Below are positions 27,336 to 35,800 of a DNA stretch of 64,000 bases, one piece after another (the stretch's first letter is position 1; each line of letters starts with the position of its first letter). The DNA comes from an uncultured Devosia sp. GTDB lineage: Bacteria > Pseudomonadota > Alphaproteobacteria > Rhizobiales > Devosiaceae. Location: contig NZ_CAJXJS010000004.1 of NCBI RefSeq assembly GCF_913055165.1, forward strand, positions 1 to 64,000. Reading direction: 5' to 3'. The translations under genes and the position numbers were made by a program. The notes beneath the pieces are model-generated. The model searched no databases and had not been told where the DNA came from. It saw only the letters and a list, made by a program, of their open reading frames with translations.

Positions 27336-27776
27336 ATGAACGCGACAAGGACAAACCGAAAATTCCAACTGGTGGTCAACGCCCAGTGCTCGATGCCCTG
27401 GCCGATCTTTGCGGTCGGACCGGTGGTACTGATCGCGGCGACCCTCTCTGCCGCTGCACTGACCGCGTCGGCCTTGGTGGGCGGCTGGACGGCAGCTCAT
27501 CTGGTACTTTTTGCGGCCGTACCCTGCGCGATCGCCCTCCTGGCGGGTTTGGATAGCCATCGGCGCGCCCAACTGCAGCGTCTGACAACCGTGGGCGTAG
27601 CGGGCATGGCTCTGGCGGCACCGCTCATCGCCCCGCACCTGTCCTCACCGGAATTGCAGGCCCTCTGGTTCCTGTTGTTCAATGGGGTGAACGGGCTAGC
27701 GCTGGCGGCCTATTGGCCGCAACGGTCCGACGTGCGGACGCATCGCCCGTGGCCCGAAGTCCTGGGCCGTCGGTGA
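27336..27776 (+). CDS. Small multi-pass membrane protein, unknown
   Basis: A 146-residue protein with four likely membrane segments (IFAVGPVVLIAATLSAAAL, LVLFAAVPCAIALLAG, GVAGMALAAPLIAP, LWFLLFNGVNGLALAAYW). GGAG lies 7 bases upstream of the ATG. No family recognised. First gene after the tRNA. Confidence 0.6.
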   Translation: MNATRTNRKFQLVVNAQCSMPWPIFAVGPVVLIAATLSAAALTASALVGGWTAAHLVLFAAVPCAIALLAGLDSHRRAQLQRLTTVGVAGMALAAPLIAPHLSSPELQALWFLLFNGVNGLALAAYWPQRSDVRTHRPWPEVLGRR

Positions 27777-27956
27777 GAATAATCCAGATTAGTATAATCC
27801 AATCATACTGATCTACCTGCTGTCGCCTCTGCCCGCCGGAGATATCGCCCACATCAGAATATGACAGAGCCGGGAAAACCCTGGCGATCCCGATGCGAAG
27901 AGCCAGCCCAATTTGGCACTCGCATCTTCTTTCACACAGGGCGGCGTTTCGCCCGC

Positions 27957-28784
27957 TTAGCCCGTTCGAGGAGAAAATTCCTGGGCTTCATCGTCTAGCT
28001 CCAAAGGTCGACGAACGACGACCTTCCATCGATCATCCCGCGTCTCCGAGCCAGCCTGAGGGGTCGCGACGAAGGTATCCAGCTTGACGCGACGACTACC
28101 GCCTGCGATCGCCTTGTCGACCTCATTCGCCAATTCGGCAGCACCCACTTGGTCCAGGACATACCCCAGCCTCTGAAGCGTCGGTGTGGGAATGACACCT
28201 CTCAGGCCGGCAAGCGCCGAGCTTTCGATCTGTTCAACCAGGTTTCCGATCACCGAGGCCGCGGCGTCGATCGAGCCCGACGCCCGTGGGTAGCGCAGTA
28301 AATCTGCCGCCGTAAGCGCCGCGGAAGACACGCTGAAGAAGCCGGCGTCCGTTTGCTTGCGCTCGATCAACTCGTCAGGCGGCATGGTGCCATTATAGAA
28401 GAAGTCGATAACCCCGCGACCGTAAGGGATGGAAGGCATTCGCTTCGACGAAACGACCTGGAAAGCCATCACCGCCTGATGGGCGGCGCCGTGCAGTTCG
28501 GCCGCCTTCAGCAGCCCCACATAATACGGGGCGCCCTCGTGCGCCATGAGGTCATCGATCACCTGCGTTGCCGGTGGCGCTCCGTAGGCCATGTCCTGAG
28601 GGGGGACGACGACGTAGAATCCTCGTCGAGGCCGAAGGAGGCGTCCTCTGCTGATGGCGCGCTGCGACGCATCCTCGAAGGCGGAAGGGGTCATCCCCAG
28701 CAGGGAGGATACCTCATCCTTCGAGAACGTCAGGCGCCCGATGGAAAGGAGGCGCAGCAGCTTATCTGGCAGTTGCCCGACCAT
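27957..28784 (-). CDS. AbiEi-like antitoxin/transcriptional regulator, without partner toxin
   Basis: A 275-residue protein with an N-terminal winged helix (FSKDEVSSLLGMTPSAFEDA; RGRLLRPRRGFYVVVPP) and the AbiEi C-terminal domain (YYVGLLKAAELHGAAHQ, FQVVSSKRMPSIPYGRGVIDFFY). In type IV AbiE systems it represses its operon and neutralises the AbiEii nucleotidyltransferase encoded just downstream. No AbiEii frame follows here: the next 180 bases are empty and then a gene converges. It is therefore an orphan. The ATG lies inside the left arm of an inverted repeat and has no ribosome site, which suggests a leaderless or short-leader mRNA. Confidence 0.82.
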   Translation of the reverse strand: MVGQLPDKLLRLLSIGRLTFSKDEVSSLLGMTPSAFEDASQRAISRGRLLRPRRGFYVVVPPQDMAYGAPPATQVIDDLMAHEGAPYYVGLLKAAELHGAAHQAVMAFQVVSSKRMPSIPYGRGVIDFFYNGTMPPDELIERKQTDAGFFSVSSAALTAADLLRYPRASGSIDAAASVIGNLVEQIESSALAGLRGVIPTPTLQRLGYVLDQVGAAELANEVDKAIAGGSRRVKLDTFVATPQAGSETRDDRWKVVVRRPLELDDEAQEFSPRTG

Positions 28785-28832
28785 TTCATGTTTGAAAGTA
28801 CGAGGTCAATGCGGAATTTTCAACATGAAATG
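28782..28832. promoter_or_regulatory. Inverted repeat over the abiEi start (predicted autoregulatory operator)
   Basis: CATTTCATGTTTGAAA at 28782-28797 and TTTTCAACATGAAATG at 28817-28832 form long inverted arms separated by 19 bases, differing by a shifted T. AbiEi-type antitoxins are known to bind inverted repeats ahead of their operon, which fits. Confidence 0.65.
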
Positions 28833-29013
28833 ATTCCCCATCTGCGCCGATTGGCCCCCTGCGCGTGCCAGGCAGACAACACGGGTGGTAAGACCCGGTG
28901 GAGTGGATCGTCTGGGAGCACGCCGAATGAAGAAGGAACGCCTTTCCGGAAGGGCCACGAACCACGTGTGGCACCACCCAACCCACCTGAAGCTGCTACC
29001 TAGCAGCCTGTCC

Positions 29014-29310
29014 TCACCGCTCGGAAGAGTTGAGGGGGTCGCCCAGCCTATATAGGCGACTGACCGTTCGTGCCCAGCGGCGGTTCGGCTCGATGTACAG
29101 CACGACGCTGGTCCAGCACCATCCGTCCACCAGTTTGGGATGCCCGCTCACAAAGCCGCCCAGTCGATAAAATCCCCCGGACGCCTCTCCCAGAACCCAG
29201 CCAGTCAGCAATGGAGCGCCAGACAGTTCGGCATCGGTCGGCAGTTCGCCGTCTCTCAGTTTCATGGCCGCGTACAGGCCGGCCATTACCGCTTCCTTCG
29301 TCAAGCTCAT
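29014..29310 (-). CDS. DUF6634-like protein
   Basis: A 98-residue cytosolic protein. GGFVSGHPKLVDG and RRWARTVSRLYRLGDP resemble the DUF6634 family found on rhizobial accessory elements. GAGGA precedes the ATG. It sits 39 bases downstream of the GIY-YIG-like gene on the same strand, so the two may be cotranscribed. Function unknown. Confidence 0.65.
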   Translation of the reverse strand: MSLTKEAVMAGLYAAMKLRDGELPTDAELSGAPLLTGWVLGEASGGFYRLGGFVSGHPKLVDGWCWTSVVLYIEPNRRWARTVSRLYRLGDPLNSSER

Positions 29311-29349
29311 GGTGTCCTCGATGAAAAATGCACCCGCGACCCGGGCGCC

Positions 29350-30306
29350 TTAGTTGATACTCCAGCGAGCAGCGACATGGGTCCGACCGGCCGTGACCAT
29401 CTTGATCAGCGAAGCCGCGGTCCTCCCTGCAACCGGCACCCTGGTGATGCCGATATCTGAGTTGCCAACGACTCTCGCCAATTCAAGAAACCGCCTGTGT
29501 GTCGAACGATAGCGCTGGCCGACGCTGATGGTGGTGTGCGTGTAGACGCTGGAACCAGGGTGCAGGACAATGGAACCGTCTCGCACGGTGGCCAAGGCGG
29601 CAATCCTGCCGTCCGCATACCGCAATCGAGACCCGATCTCGAACCGGCGAAAGACGGTCGGCTCGCGGGCCAGGTCGATCAACAAAGCGGGGCCGACCAC
29701 TTCATCAGCGGGCCCCGGAACGGAGGTCGGGGCCATTGGCCACTCTTTTGCATCCACCGGCAGGGGACGGAAATCCGCATCGCCATCCAGAACACGCTCA
29801 CCCAAAAAAATCAGGTCGAGGATAGTGTGCAGGGTTCTGGTCAGCGCAGCGCGCCGGGCAAGATCCAGGCGAAGATGGCTTTCGCGATCGAACATGGTGC
29901 TGGCCAAAACATTGCCCTCGGCGATCCAGGCGTGCGCGAAAGCCGTTTCAAGGTTTTTGCGCTCTTCGGCGGTCCACTCGCGGTCGGCACAGAATGCCGC
30001 AACGATACGTGCCGGAAGCACGACGGGCGCGGCCCTATGCCGGCGGAGGCGATCGATGACCTTTCCTTCGCCGATGCGTGCAATAGTTCCGCTGGGGTCC
30101 TCAACGCGATAAATGCCATGCAGTGACAGCCACGGCGCGAGCCTTGGATCTTCGATTGCACAAGCCGGGGCAATGACGACTGCTGTCGTGCGATCCGCAG
30201 ACACAAGCGTAATTCCATGGACCGGAATGCGGTGTGGCACGTGCAAGAACACACCGTCGGCATTGACGAGATGCGTCGCGGTCAGTCCCAGGTGATCGAC
30301 AATCAC
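29350..30306 (-). CDS. GIY-YIG-like protein with a DUF4357-like tail
   Basis: A 318-residue protein with a GTG start after a GGAGGAG ribosome site. Residues 60-130 look like a GIY-YIG nuclease fold: GIY at 64-66, RIGEG at 77-81 where YIG is expected, Arg86 in IDRLRRH, and Glu120 in RKNLETAF. This order matches the GIY-YIG/DUF4357 group. The later segment ADGRIAALATVRDGSIVLHPGSSV resembles DUF4357. The Tyr-to-Arg change in the second motif may mean reduced or altered nuclease activity. Assignment is by eye and moderate. Confidence 0.5.
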   Translation of the reverse strand: MIVDHLGLTATHLVNADGVFLHVPHRIPVHGITLVSADRTTAVVIAPACAIEDPRLAPWLSLHGIYRVEDPSGTIARIGEGKVIDRLRRHRAAPVVLPARIVAAFCADREWTAEERKNLETAFAHAWIAEGNVLASTMFDRESHLRLDLARRAALTRTLHTILDLIFLGERVLDGDADFRPLPVDAKEWPMAPTSVPGPADEVVGPALLIDLAREPTVFRRFEIGSRLRYADGRIAALATVRDGSIVLHPGSSVYTHTTISVGQRYRSTHRRFLELARVVGNSDIGITRVPVAGRTAASLIKMVTAGRTHVAARWSIN

Positions 30307-30363
30307 AATTCGCTCCTCCCTGCCGATGATCCGTGATGCGCGGCGACATCATTAGGATGCGGA

Positions 30364-30621
30364 ATGGATAGAGGAGCCCAGTTGAGACGACCACGGGAAG
30401 GTTTGTGCTCGTTCTGCAGAATTGCCGAGCGGTCGCACAAAACGGACCCGCGCGGAGTTCTCGTCTGCTCTGAGGCGTCACTCGCAGCTATAGGCAATGG
30501 CCGGCGAGCAAACCTGTGGAGCCGGAAAGCTGGGAAGCACTCGACAATCCTGGCGCTGCGACAGCAATCCTTGCTGCACGACGAATTCGCCCGGGTCGGC
30601 ACCTTTCGGTTTTCGCCCTAA
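30364..30621 (+). CDS. Possible small protein with ClpX-type zinc-finger start
   Basis: An 85-residue frame with AGGA before its ATG. LCSFCRIAERSHKTDPRGVL followed by VC resembles the CxxC...C layout of the ClpX N-terminal zinc finger, but the fourth cysteine is missing. It lies 36 bases before the FtsH-like AAA protease gene and may be its partner. It could also be chance coding. Confidence 0.4.
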   Translation: MDRGAQLRRPREGLCSFCRIAERSHKTDPRGVLVCSEASLAAIGNGRRANLWSRKAGKHSTILALRQQSLLHDEFARVGTFRFSP

Positions 30622-30657
30622 TCCAGTTTCGCGAACCCGAACGGAAGCGAGCGAGAA

Positions 30658-32562
30658 ATGGCGGAGCACGATGACGACGACGACGCGGCCGTAACGCTCG
30701 ACATGCTCATTGAGGCCAAGGCGGAATTTCCTGACCCACGCCAGGCGATCGCACTCGCTTGTCTCAAAAGGACCGTGCCCACATCCGTCTTCAACAAGCT
30801 GCGTGTCGACCGGTTCAGCATCGTGCTCATCGAAGCGCCCGGAGTCGATTGGGTCAACTGGGTCGCTGCCGCCACCAAAGAGTTGCTCCCGGGCTACCCA
30901 CTGCTCATTCGATCGGCTTCTCGCGCCGGCCAGAAGTCCAGTGCAGAACTTGAACGCCTGGCCGGTGTCGTCGCGAAACAGGGGGGCGTCATAGCCGTCG
31001 TCGAGAGTGGTGATCTACCTAGCGAGGCTGACAAGCTCGCCGACTACCAGTTCAAGCTGAAACTGCCCGATCGGTCCGCCTTGCGCGAGGTTGCCAGGCG
31101 CACCTTGATCGGCGACGCCTCGAGGATCAAGGTGGGTATTGATCGGTTCTATGAGCTGAACGTGTTGGGCGCCTGTTTTCCACGCGGCGGTTCAGTGAAA
31201 ACGACACTGGCTCGGCTCCAGCGGCTAGTGGTATCACCCCAAAAAGCAGCCACCGACATACCGCCATTGGCTTCTGTCCAAGGTCTCGATGCAGCCAAGC
31301 AATGGGGAATCGACCTCAAGGCCGACCTGGCCGCCTATAGGTCGGGTGAGATTCCTTTTTCTGCCATCGAGTCGGGTGCCGTCCTGGCCGGCCCGCCGGG
31401 AACTGGGAAGACCATGGTGGCCCGGATCATCGCCAATGAATGCGGGCTCAATTTCGTCCAGACATCCATCGGCAGTTTGTTCGCAACCACAGATGGTCAC
31501 CTTGGTGCGGTGATTAAGAAGTTTCGCTCCGTCGTCGACGAGGCGAAGATAACAGCGCCTTCCCTGCTCTTCATTGACGAACTCGATGCGCTGCCGTCCC
31601 GAGACAAGATGGATGACCAAGACAGGTCCTGGTGGACAACTGTGATTACCGACTTCCTGGTTCAACTGGACTCGTCGCTGAATGACCGGACTGGCGTCAT
31701 CGTACTGGGAGCCACCAATCGGTATAGTGATCTGGATCCCGCGCTTGTAAGGCCCGGCCGACTGTCACGGCTGCTGCAGATCGCGCCGCCCACCACCGAA
31801 GCTCTCGAAGCGATCCTGCGGCACCATCTCGGCTCCGACCTGGCAAACGAAGATCTTCACCCTTTGGCCCTGCTGACGACTGGGGCGACCGGTGCCGCCG
31901 CTGCCGAATGGGTGGCTGGTGCTCGTCGAGCGGCGCGAAACGCCGCGCGTGCTATCTGCGTCGACGACTTATGGGCCGCTGCTATCGGGAGCGATACCCG
32001 GTCCGCCACAGAGCTATGGCGCGTCGCCGTACACGAAGCCGGCCACTGTCTGGTGGGGCACCTTTTAGGCCAAAAGCCGGTCTTCGTGACCGCCCGCGGC
32101 GTCAGGGACAGTGCAGGCCACACCCGTTTCGAAATAGGCACGCCTGCAACCCGGGAGGACTTGGAAAGGGCTGCGATCGTCATCCTGGGTGGTCAGGCCG
32201 CCGAGCGCGAAATTCTGGGCGGCAGTTTCACGATGGGCACGGGCGGGCCACGCGGGTCAGACCTGCATCTGGCAACCGAAGTTGTCGCTCAAGGCTATGC
32301 CAGTTTCGGATGGGGAGACGCTCTGGTTTGGCGGACCGAGCCGAAAGACGCGATCGCCCTCTTGTCCCGAGATCGCCGGTTTCTCGAGGTCGTTGAGTCA
32401 GACCTGCGACGGCACGCGGAAAGGGCTGCGCACCTAATCCAACAACACGCGGATATCTGCCGCAAGCTGGCAACTTTGCTTGTTGCGACGCTGTCCCTGT
32501 CTCAAGCCGACCTTGAGGAGTTCTTTCAAGACGTCCCGCCTTTGAAAGCTGGCAAGGACTAA
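30658..32562 (+). CDS. Soluble FtsH-like AAA+ ATPase with M41 zinc protease domain
   Basis: A 634-residue protein. Residues 1-200 form an uncharacterised domain without membrane helices. The AAA module follows: Walker A GPPGTGKT at 245-252, Walker B LLFIDE at 303-308, and arginine-finger region RPGRLSR near 366. The C-terminal M41 protease has HEAGH at 459-463 and the third zinc ligand in RGSDLHLAT. It thus has every catalytic residue of FtsH but lacks its membrane anchor. It should unfold and degrade soluble proteins. Context with GIY-YIG-like, DUF6634 and HTH genes suggests an accessory-element function rather than the housekeeping FtsH. Confidence 0.85.
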   Translation: MAEHDDDDDAAVTLDMLIEAKAEFPDPRQAIALACLKRTVPTSVFNKLRVDRFSIVLIEAPGVDWVNWVAAATKELLPGYPLLIRSASRAGQKSSAELERLAGVVAKQGGVIAVVESGDLPSEADKLADYQFKLKLPDRSALREVARRTLIGDASRIKVGIDRFYELNVLGACFPRGGSVKTTLARLQRLVVSPQKAATDIPPLASVQGLDAAKQWGIDLKADLAAYRSGEIPFSAIESGAVLAGPPGTGKTMVARIIANECGLNFVQTSIGSLFATTDGHLGAVIKKFRSVVDEAKITAPSLLFIDELDALPSRDKMDDQDRSWWTTVITDFLVQLDSSLNDRTGVIVLGATNRYSDLDPALVRPGRLSRLLQIAPPTTEALEAILRHHLGSDLANEDLHPLALLTTGATGAAAAEWVAGARRAARNAARAICVDDLWAAAIGSDTRSATELWRVAVHEAGHCLVGHLLGQKPVFVTARGVRDSAGHTRFEIGTPATREDLERAAIVILGGQAAEREILGGSFTMGTGGPRGSDLHLATEVVAQGYASFGWGDALVWRTEPKDAIALLSRDRRFLEVVESDLRRHAERAAHLIQQHADICRKLATLLVATLSLSQADLEEFFQDVPPLKAGKD

Positions 32563-33014
32563 CAGATTTTCCACTCCGCGATACCCGTTGCGGTTGAGAA
32601 CGAGGTTGGACCGGGATTCCAGTTCTCCCGGGGCGGCTCATGAGTTTATCAAGTCATTAAGCAATCAGGCGCTTCCTAGATTGTGGCCGTCGCAATCGCG
32701 AGCGGGCGGACTGCCGTTGGCGCGGCACCCGTACGGATAGGCCGAAACACAGGAGATCAACATGGAATTCAGTCTCGTTTATAGCCATACCCCGCCTCCG
32801 TATCCGGTGTCGTTATCCGGATTGGAGGGCCCTTCAACGCCGTAGTGCGCTGCGGGACGGACTGCTCGCACAACCACGCCAGCTCCCGTCCGACAGAAGG
32901 ATAAGCCCAACATTTCCGGCCATGGCCACGCTGCATCTGCGTGGCCCGGCGCGGCTTTGCCCAAGTGCGGAGCTGCGGCGTGAACTCGCATCTCTTGTCC
33001 GGGAGTTAAATTGT
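32563..33014. other. Intergenic region downstream of the AAA protease
   Basis: 452 bases. A 27-codon frame with a strong ribosome site is listed separately (32762-32845). The rest shows no recognisable gene, repeat or operator. Confidence 0.4.
32762..32845 (+). CDS. Possible 27-residue peptide or decayed gene start
   Basis: ATG preceded by AGGAG at 6 bases; the frame begins MEFSLVYSHTPPPYP and stops after 27 codons. The good ribosome site suggests either a short peptide or the 5' end of a decayed gene. No family recognised. Confidence 0.3.
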   Translation: MEFSLVYSHTPPPYPVSLSGLEGPSTP

Positions 33015-33242
33015 ATGGATACCGACTACGAACTCAATGGCGACGTGATTTGGGGCGCCGAGGCCATCGGCCGATTTCTGGGGATGACCCGTCGGCAAGT
33101 CTACCACGCCTGCGATCAGGAACACCTGCCCATCTTCAGGGTCGGGTCGACCCTGGCATGCCGCAAATCGACAATGATGACTTTCATCACCAAGCGCGAA
33201 GAAAACAACGCCTCATACAGGCGTGGACTTCCTCGTATCTGA
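33015..33242 (+). CDS. Small helix-turn-helix (excisionase-like) DNA-binding protein
   Basis: A 75-residue protein with a MerR/Xis-type winged HTH: GAEAIGRFLGMTRRQVYHAC followed by LPIFRVGSTLACRKS. GGGAG precedes the ATG at 33015; upstream sequence in frame is not conserved-looking. Proteins of this type accompany mobile elements and DUF6634 genes and could control excision or transcription of the local module. Confidence 0.7.
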   Translation: MDTDYELNGDVIWGAEAIGRFLGMTRRQVYHACDQEHLPIFRVGSTLACRKSTMMTFITKREENNASYRRGLPRI

Positions 33243-33585
33243 ACGGAAAGCCATGCGGCCGAGCGTTGATCGCCCGACCGCACAAATCCTTTTGAGTGCG
33301 CAAGTAATCCTTGACGATGCCTGTGGCGGCGGGAGTAATCCTTGGAGCCCACCCATGGGGTGATCTCCACGTGGGGCGGTTAGGCCGCTTCGCAACGCCA
33401 ATTGTCGGAGCGGCCGCTTCAGCTGGCGCGCCCGAATGACGGTGCGCTCGTGACCGAATCGGGGCCGATGGCGGTCCGTCTGGTTTCACACAAAAATCGA
33501 GAAATGCAGTCAAATCGTAGCATCTTGAAGAGTTGAAGCTTCAGGCCTCGACTTCGTGTCCCAGAGCGCGCTGTCCGCTGTACAA
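33243..33585. other. Intergenic region, nothing recognised
   Basis: 343 bases. AGTAATCCTTG occurs twice about 40 bases apart (near 33303 and 33333). No gene, promoter or terminator can be supported. Confidence 0.4.
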
Positions 33586-34029
33586 TTATTGACGCCTTCG
33601 CGCTAGCCAGGTCTGCATCTCGGCAATCTCAACCTGTTGCGCGCTGATGATCTCTTGGGCGAACATCTGGATCCATGGGTCTGTCGCATGGGCCTGTGCG
33701 ATTTTTGCCATTTCCACGGCGCCCTGGTGGTGCGGGATCATTGAACAGACAAAGGCAGTCTGAAAATCGGCAGCGGTCATGCCGCGCATCATGTCGGTGT
33801 GCATCGGCTCCATCGTCTGGATCAGGGCCGCAATCTCCGCGCTCTGGCCCTCGGCCATGATGTCAAGGTGCTCTTGCATGGAGGCGCCGCCATGATCGGA
33901 ATGCACCTCACCGCAGACGGACGGCAATGCCAAGGCAGCGACTTCGCTCGCCGGCTGGTCCCGCACCAGAAGCGCACCGGCGAAAGCGACCGCCAGCAGA
34001 GCTGCCGTTCCGAGCTTCAAGACATCCAT
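33586..34029 (-). CDS. DUF305 family periplasmic protein
   Basis: A 147-residue protein with an N-terminal signal/anchor (LGTAALLAVAFAGALLV). The DUF305 core is clear: MHTDMMRG, FVCSMIPHHQGAVEMAKI and AQEIISAQQVEIAEMQTWL. The His/Met-rich core of this family is linked to copper or other metal binding (CopM-like). AGGAAGG lies 8 bases before the ATG at 34029. Divergent from the membrane protein gene at 34118. Confidence 0.88.
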   Translation of the reverse strand: MDVLKLGTAALLAVAFAGALLVRDQPASEVAALALPSVCGEVHSDHGGASMQEHLDIMAEGQSAEIAALIQTMEPMHTDMMRGMTAADFQTAFVCSMIPHHQGAVEMAKIAQAHATDPWIQMFAQEIISAQQVEIAEMQTWLARRRQ

Positions 34030-34117
34030 CACTAAGTCCTTCCTGCAATATCGGCCAGACGTTGCCTCAGCTCAGTGGCCTTTAGATTGATTGAAATCAA
34101 AGATGCAGTGGAAATGA

Positions 34118-35329
34118 ATGTTTAGAAGGCTCCCATTTGCAGCACGTAGAAATCAGATGGAGCTGGACGTGGCAGACAACTATGAGCGCCGGAGCCGCAC
34201 CCGCACAGGGCACGCTCTGGGCACTTCCTTCGCCGCCGTGATCGCGACCCTCGTGGCAACTGGTCCCGCCCACGCACATGTAAAGTGGTTCGCGCCCTAT
34301 GTTGTGGGCGCGGCTCCAGCCCCCATTACCGACACCCTCACAAATGGTTGGTTCTGGGCGGGGATCGCGCTGGTCCTGGTGTTTTTCGCAGCCACCGTTC
34401 TGGTGGAACGCAGCCCTTCGGCGACCCCGGTCAACGGCATGCTTGACCGTCTAGCCCTGCCGCTTTGGCGGCGCGGCGACGATTTCATGCGGGCGGTCAT
34501 CGGCGCCTTCTTCGTGGCCATCTTCGCAGTGGGCGGTGTCTATCTCACGCCTGATCTTCAGACCCCGAACGAATGGGTGTCGTGGCTGCAGCTCCTGATC
34601 GCGCTGCTCGTGTTTTCGCGGCGCACCATGCCCCTGGCTGCGGCCGGCATTATCGGACTGTGGGTGATTGCGCTGCGGGACTATGACTTCTTCCATCTGC
34701 TTGACTATCTGGCCCTTGGCGTCGGTATTGCGGGTTATCTTGCGCTTGCGGCAGACCCGGAGAGCAAATGGTATCAGCATCGTTTCACCGTACTGCGCTG
34801 GGGTGTTGCCATCGCGCTGATGTGGTCGAGCCTTGAAAAGTTTGCTTATGCCGAATGGTTCTATCCGCTCGTTGAAGAGCGGCCTTTCCTGACCTTCGGC
34901 ATGCCACGCGACATGTTCATCCCGATGGCTGGCGTTGCCGAGTTCACCATGGGATTTGGCCTGCTGTGGACCCCGCTCATTCGCCGACTGTCGGCAGTCG
35001 CCCTAATCGTCATCTTCACCGCTGCGGTGTACCCCTTCGGTCGCATAGACCTAGTGGGCCACGCCCTGATCATGGGGACGCTGTTTCTGATTGCGGCCGA
35101 TCCGACGCCATCGGGACTCAAACTGCCAAAACTGGCCCCGGCTATCGGTAGCGTTCCTGCAGGTTTGCTTGCTGCAATGGTGCTCATCGCCGGCGCTTAC
35201 TGGGGGTTGCACGGCACCTTTTACGATTATCAAGTCCAGGGTCCGACGGTGGCCGCTGAAGGGCAGTTGCTAACCCATCGGCCCAACGCCGAGCATCCGC
35301 ACGCAGGAAGCGCAACCACTACCCAATAG
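34118..35329 (+). CDS. Multi-pass membrane protein with DoxX-like region
   Basis: About 403 residues with some ten membrane segments. An N-terminal hydrophobic segment ending AHAHVKWFAPY looks like a signal/first helix. MPRDMFIPMAGVAEFTMGFGLLW with GHALIMGTLFLIAAD resembles DoxX-type proteins. No exact family is named. An alternative ATG lies at 34157 and is equally plausible. The neighbourhood of DUF305 and an NsrR-like regulator suggests a role in metal or nitric-oxide/redox stress. Confidence 0.65.
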   Translation: MFRRLPFAARRNQMELDVADNYERRSRTRTGHALGTSFAAVIATLVATGPAHAHVKWFAPYVVGAAPAPITDTLTNGWFWAGIALVLVFFAATVLVERSPSATPVNGMLDRLALPLWRRGDDFMRAVIGAFFVAIFAVGGVYLTPDLQTPNEWVSWLQLLIALLVFSRRTMPLAAAGIIGLWVIALRDYDFFHLLDYLALGVGIAGYLALAADPESKWYQHRFTVLRWGVAIALMWSSLEKFAYAEWFYPLVEERPFLTFGMPRDMFIPMAGVAEFTMGFGLLWTPLIRRLSAVALIVIFTAAVYPFGRIDLVGHALIMGTLFLIAADPTPSGLKLPKLAPAIGSVPAGLLAAMVLIAGAYWGLHGTFYDYQVQGPTVAAEGQLLTHRPNAEHPHAGSATTTQ

Positions 35330-35340
35330 TGCTTACCGGC

Positions 35341-35367
35341 GGCAGCCTCCCATACGGAGGCTGCCTT
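35341..35367 (+). terminator. Hairpin between membrane protein gene and Rrf2 regulator
   Basis: GGCAGCCTCC at 35341-35350 and GGAGGCTGCC at 35356-35365: a 10-bp perfect stem with a 5-base loop, followed by only two T's. It is 16 bases before the regulator ATG, so it may be a weak terminator or an attenuator. Confidence 0.55.
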
Positions 35368-35383
35368 GCAATCAGGAGCAAGC

Positions 35384-35800
35384 ATGCGTCTCACCCAGTT
35401 CTCCGACTACGCCTGGCGCCTCCTGATGCATGTGGCTGATCAAGACGGTCAGCGCACGACTATTGCCGATGCCGCCAAGGCAAACAACATCTCACGCAAC
35501 CACCTGATGAAAGTTGCCCAGCGCCTTGCTCAGGAAGGGTTTCTCAAACCATCTAGAGGACGTAACGGCGGTCTGATGCTGGGCAAGCCGCCCGAGGCTA
35601 TCACCCTGGGCGATGTGTTGCGGGTCACGGAACCCGACTTTGCCCTCGTCGGCTGCATGGCCGGAGAGCGGTGCCTATTCACCGCACGCTGCGATGTGCC
35701 ATCTGCATTGGACAGAGCATTGCAAGCCTTCCTTGAAGTTGCAGACCGTCAGACCCTGTCCGACGCACTTCCCGAGAACATGGTGGTCAATAAGAGCTGA
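35384..35800 (+). CDS. Rrf2 family regulator, NsrR-like
   Basis: A 138-residue regulator starting MRLTQFSDYAWRLLM with a winged HTH and three cysteines at 91, 97 and 103 (GCMAGERCLFTARC), the iron-sulfur ligand spacing of NsrR. NsrR senses nitric oxide through its cluster and represses detoxification genes. AGGAG lies 5 bases before the ATG. It probably controls the upstream membrane protein gene or distant targets. Confidence 0.85.
   Translation: MRLTQFSDYAWRLLMHVADQDGQRTTIADAAKANNISRNHLMKVAQRLAQEGFLKPSRGRNGGLMLGKPPEAITLGDVLRVTEPDFALVGCMAGERCLFTARCDVPSALDRALQAFLEVADRQTLSDALPENMVVNKS

Noticed and set aside
27108-27638. Minus-strand frame after the tRNA as a truncated integrase
   Set aside because: Only a short C-terminal-like stretch with GTACCCC repeats; none of the catalytic residues of tyrosine recombinases.
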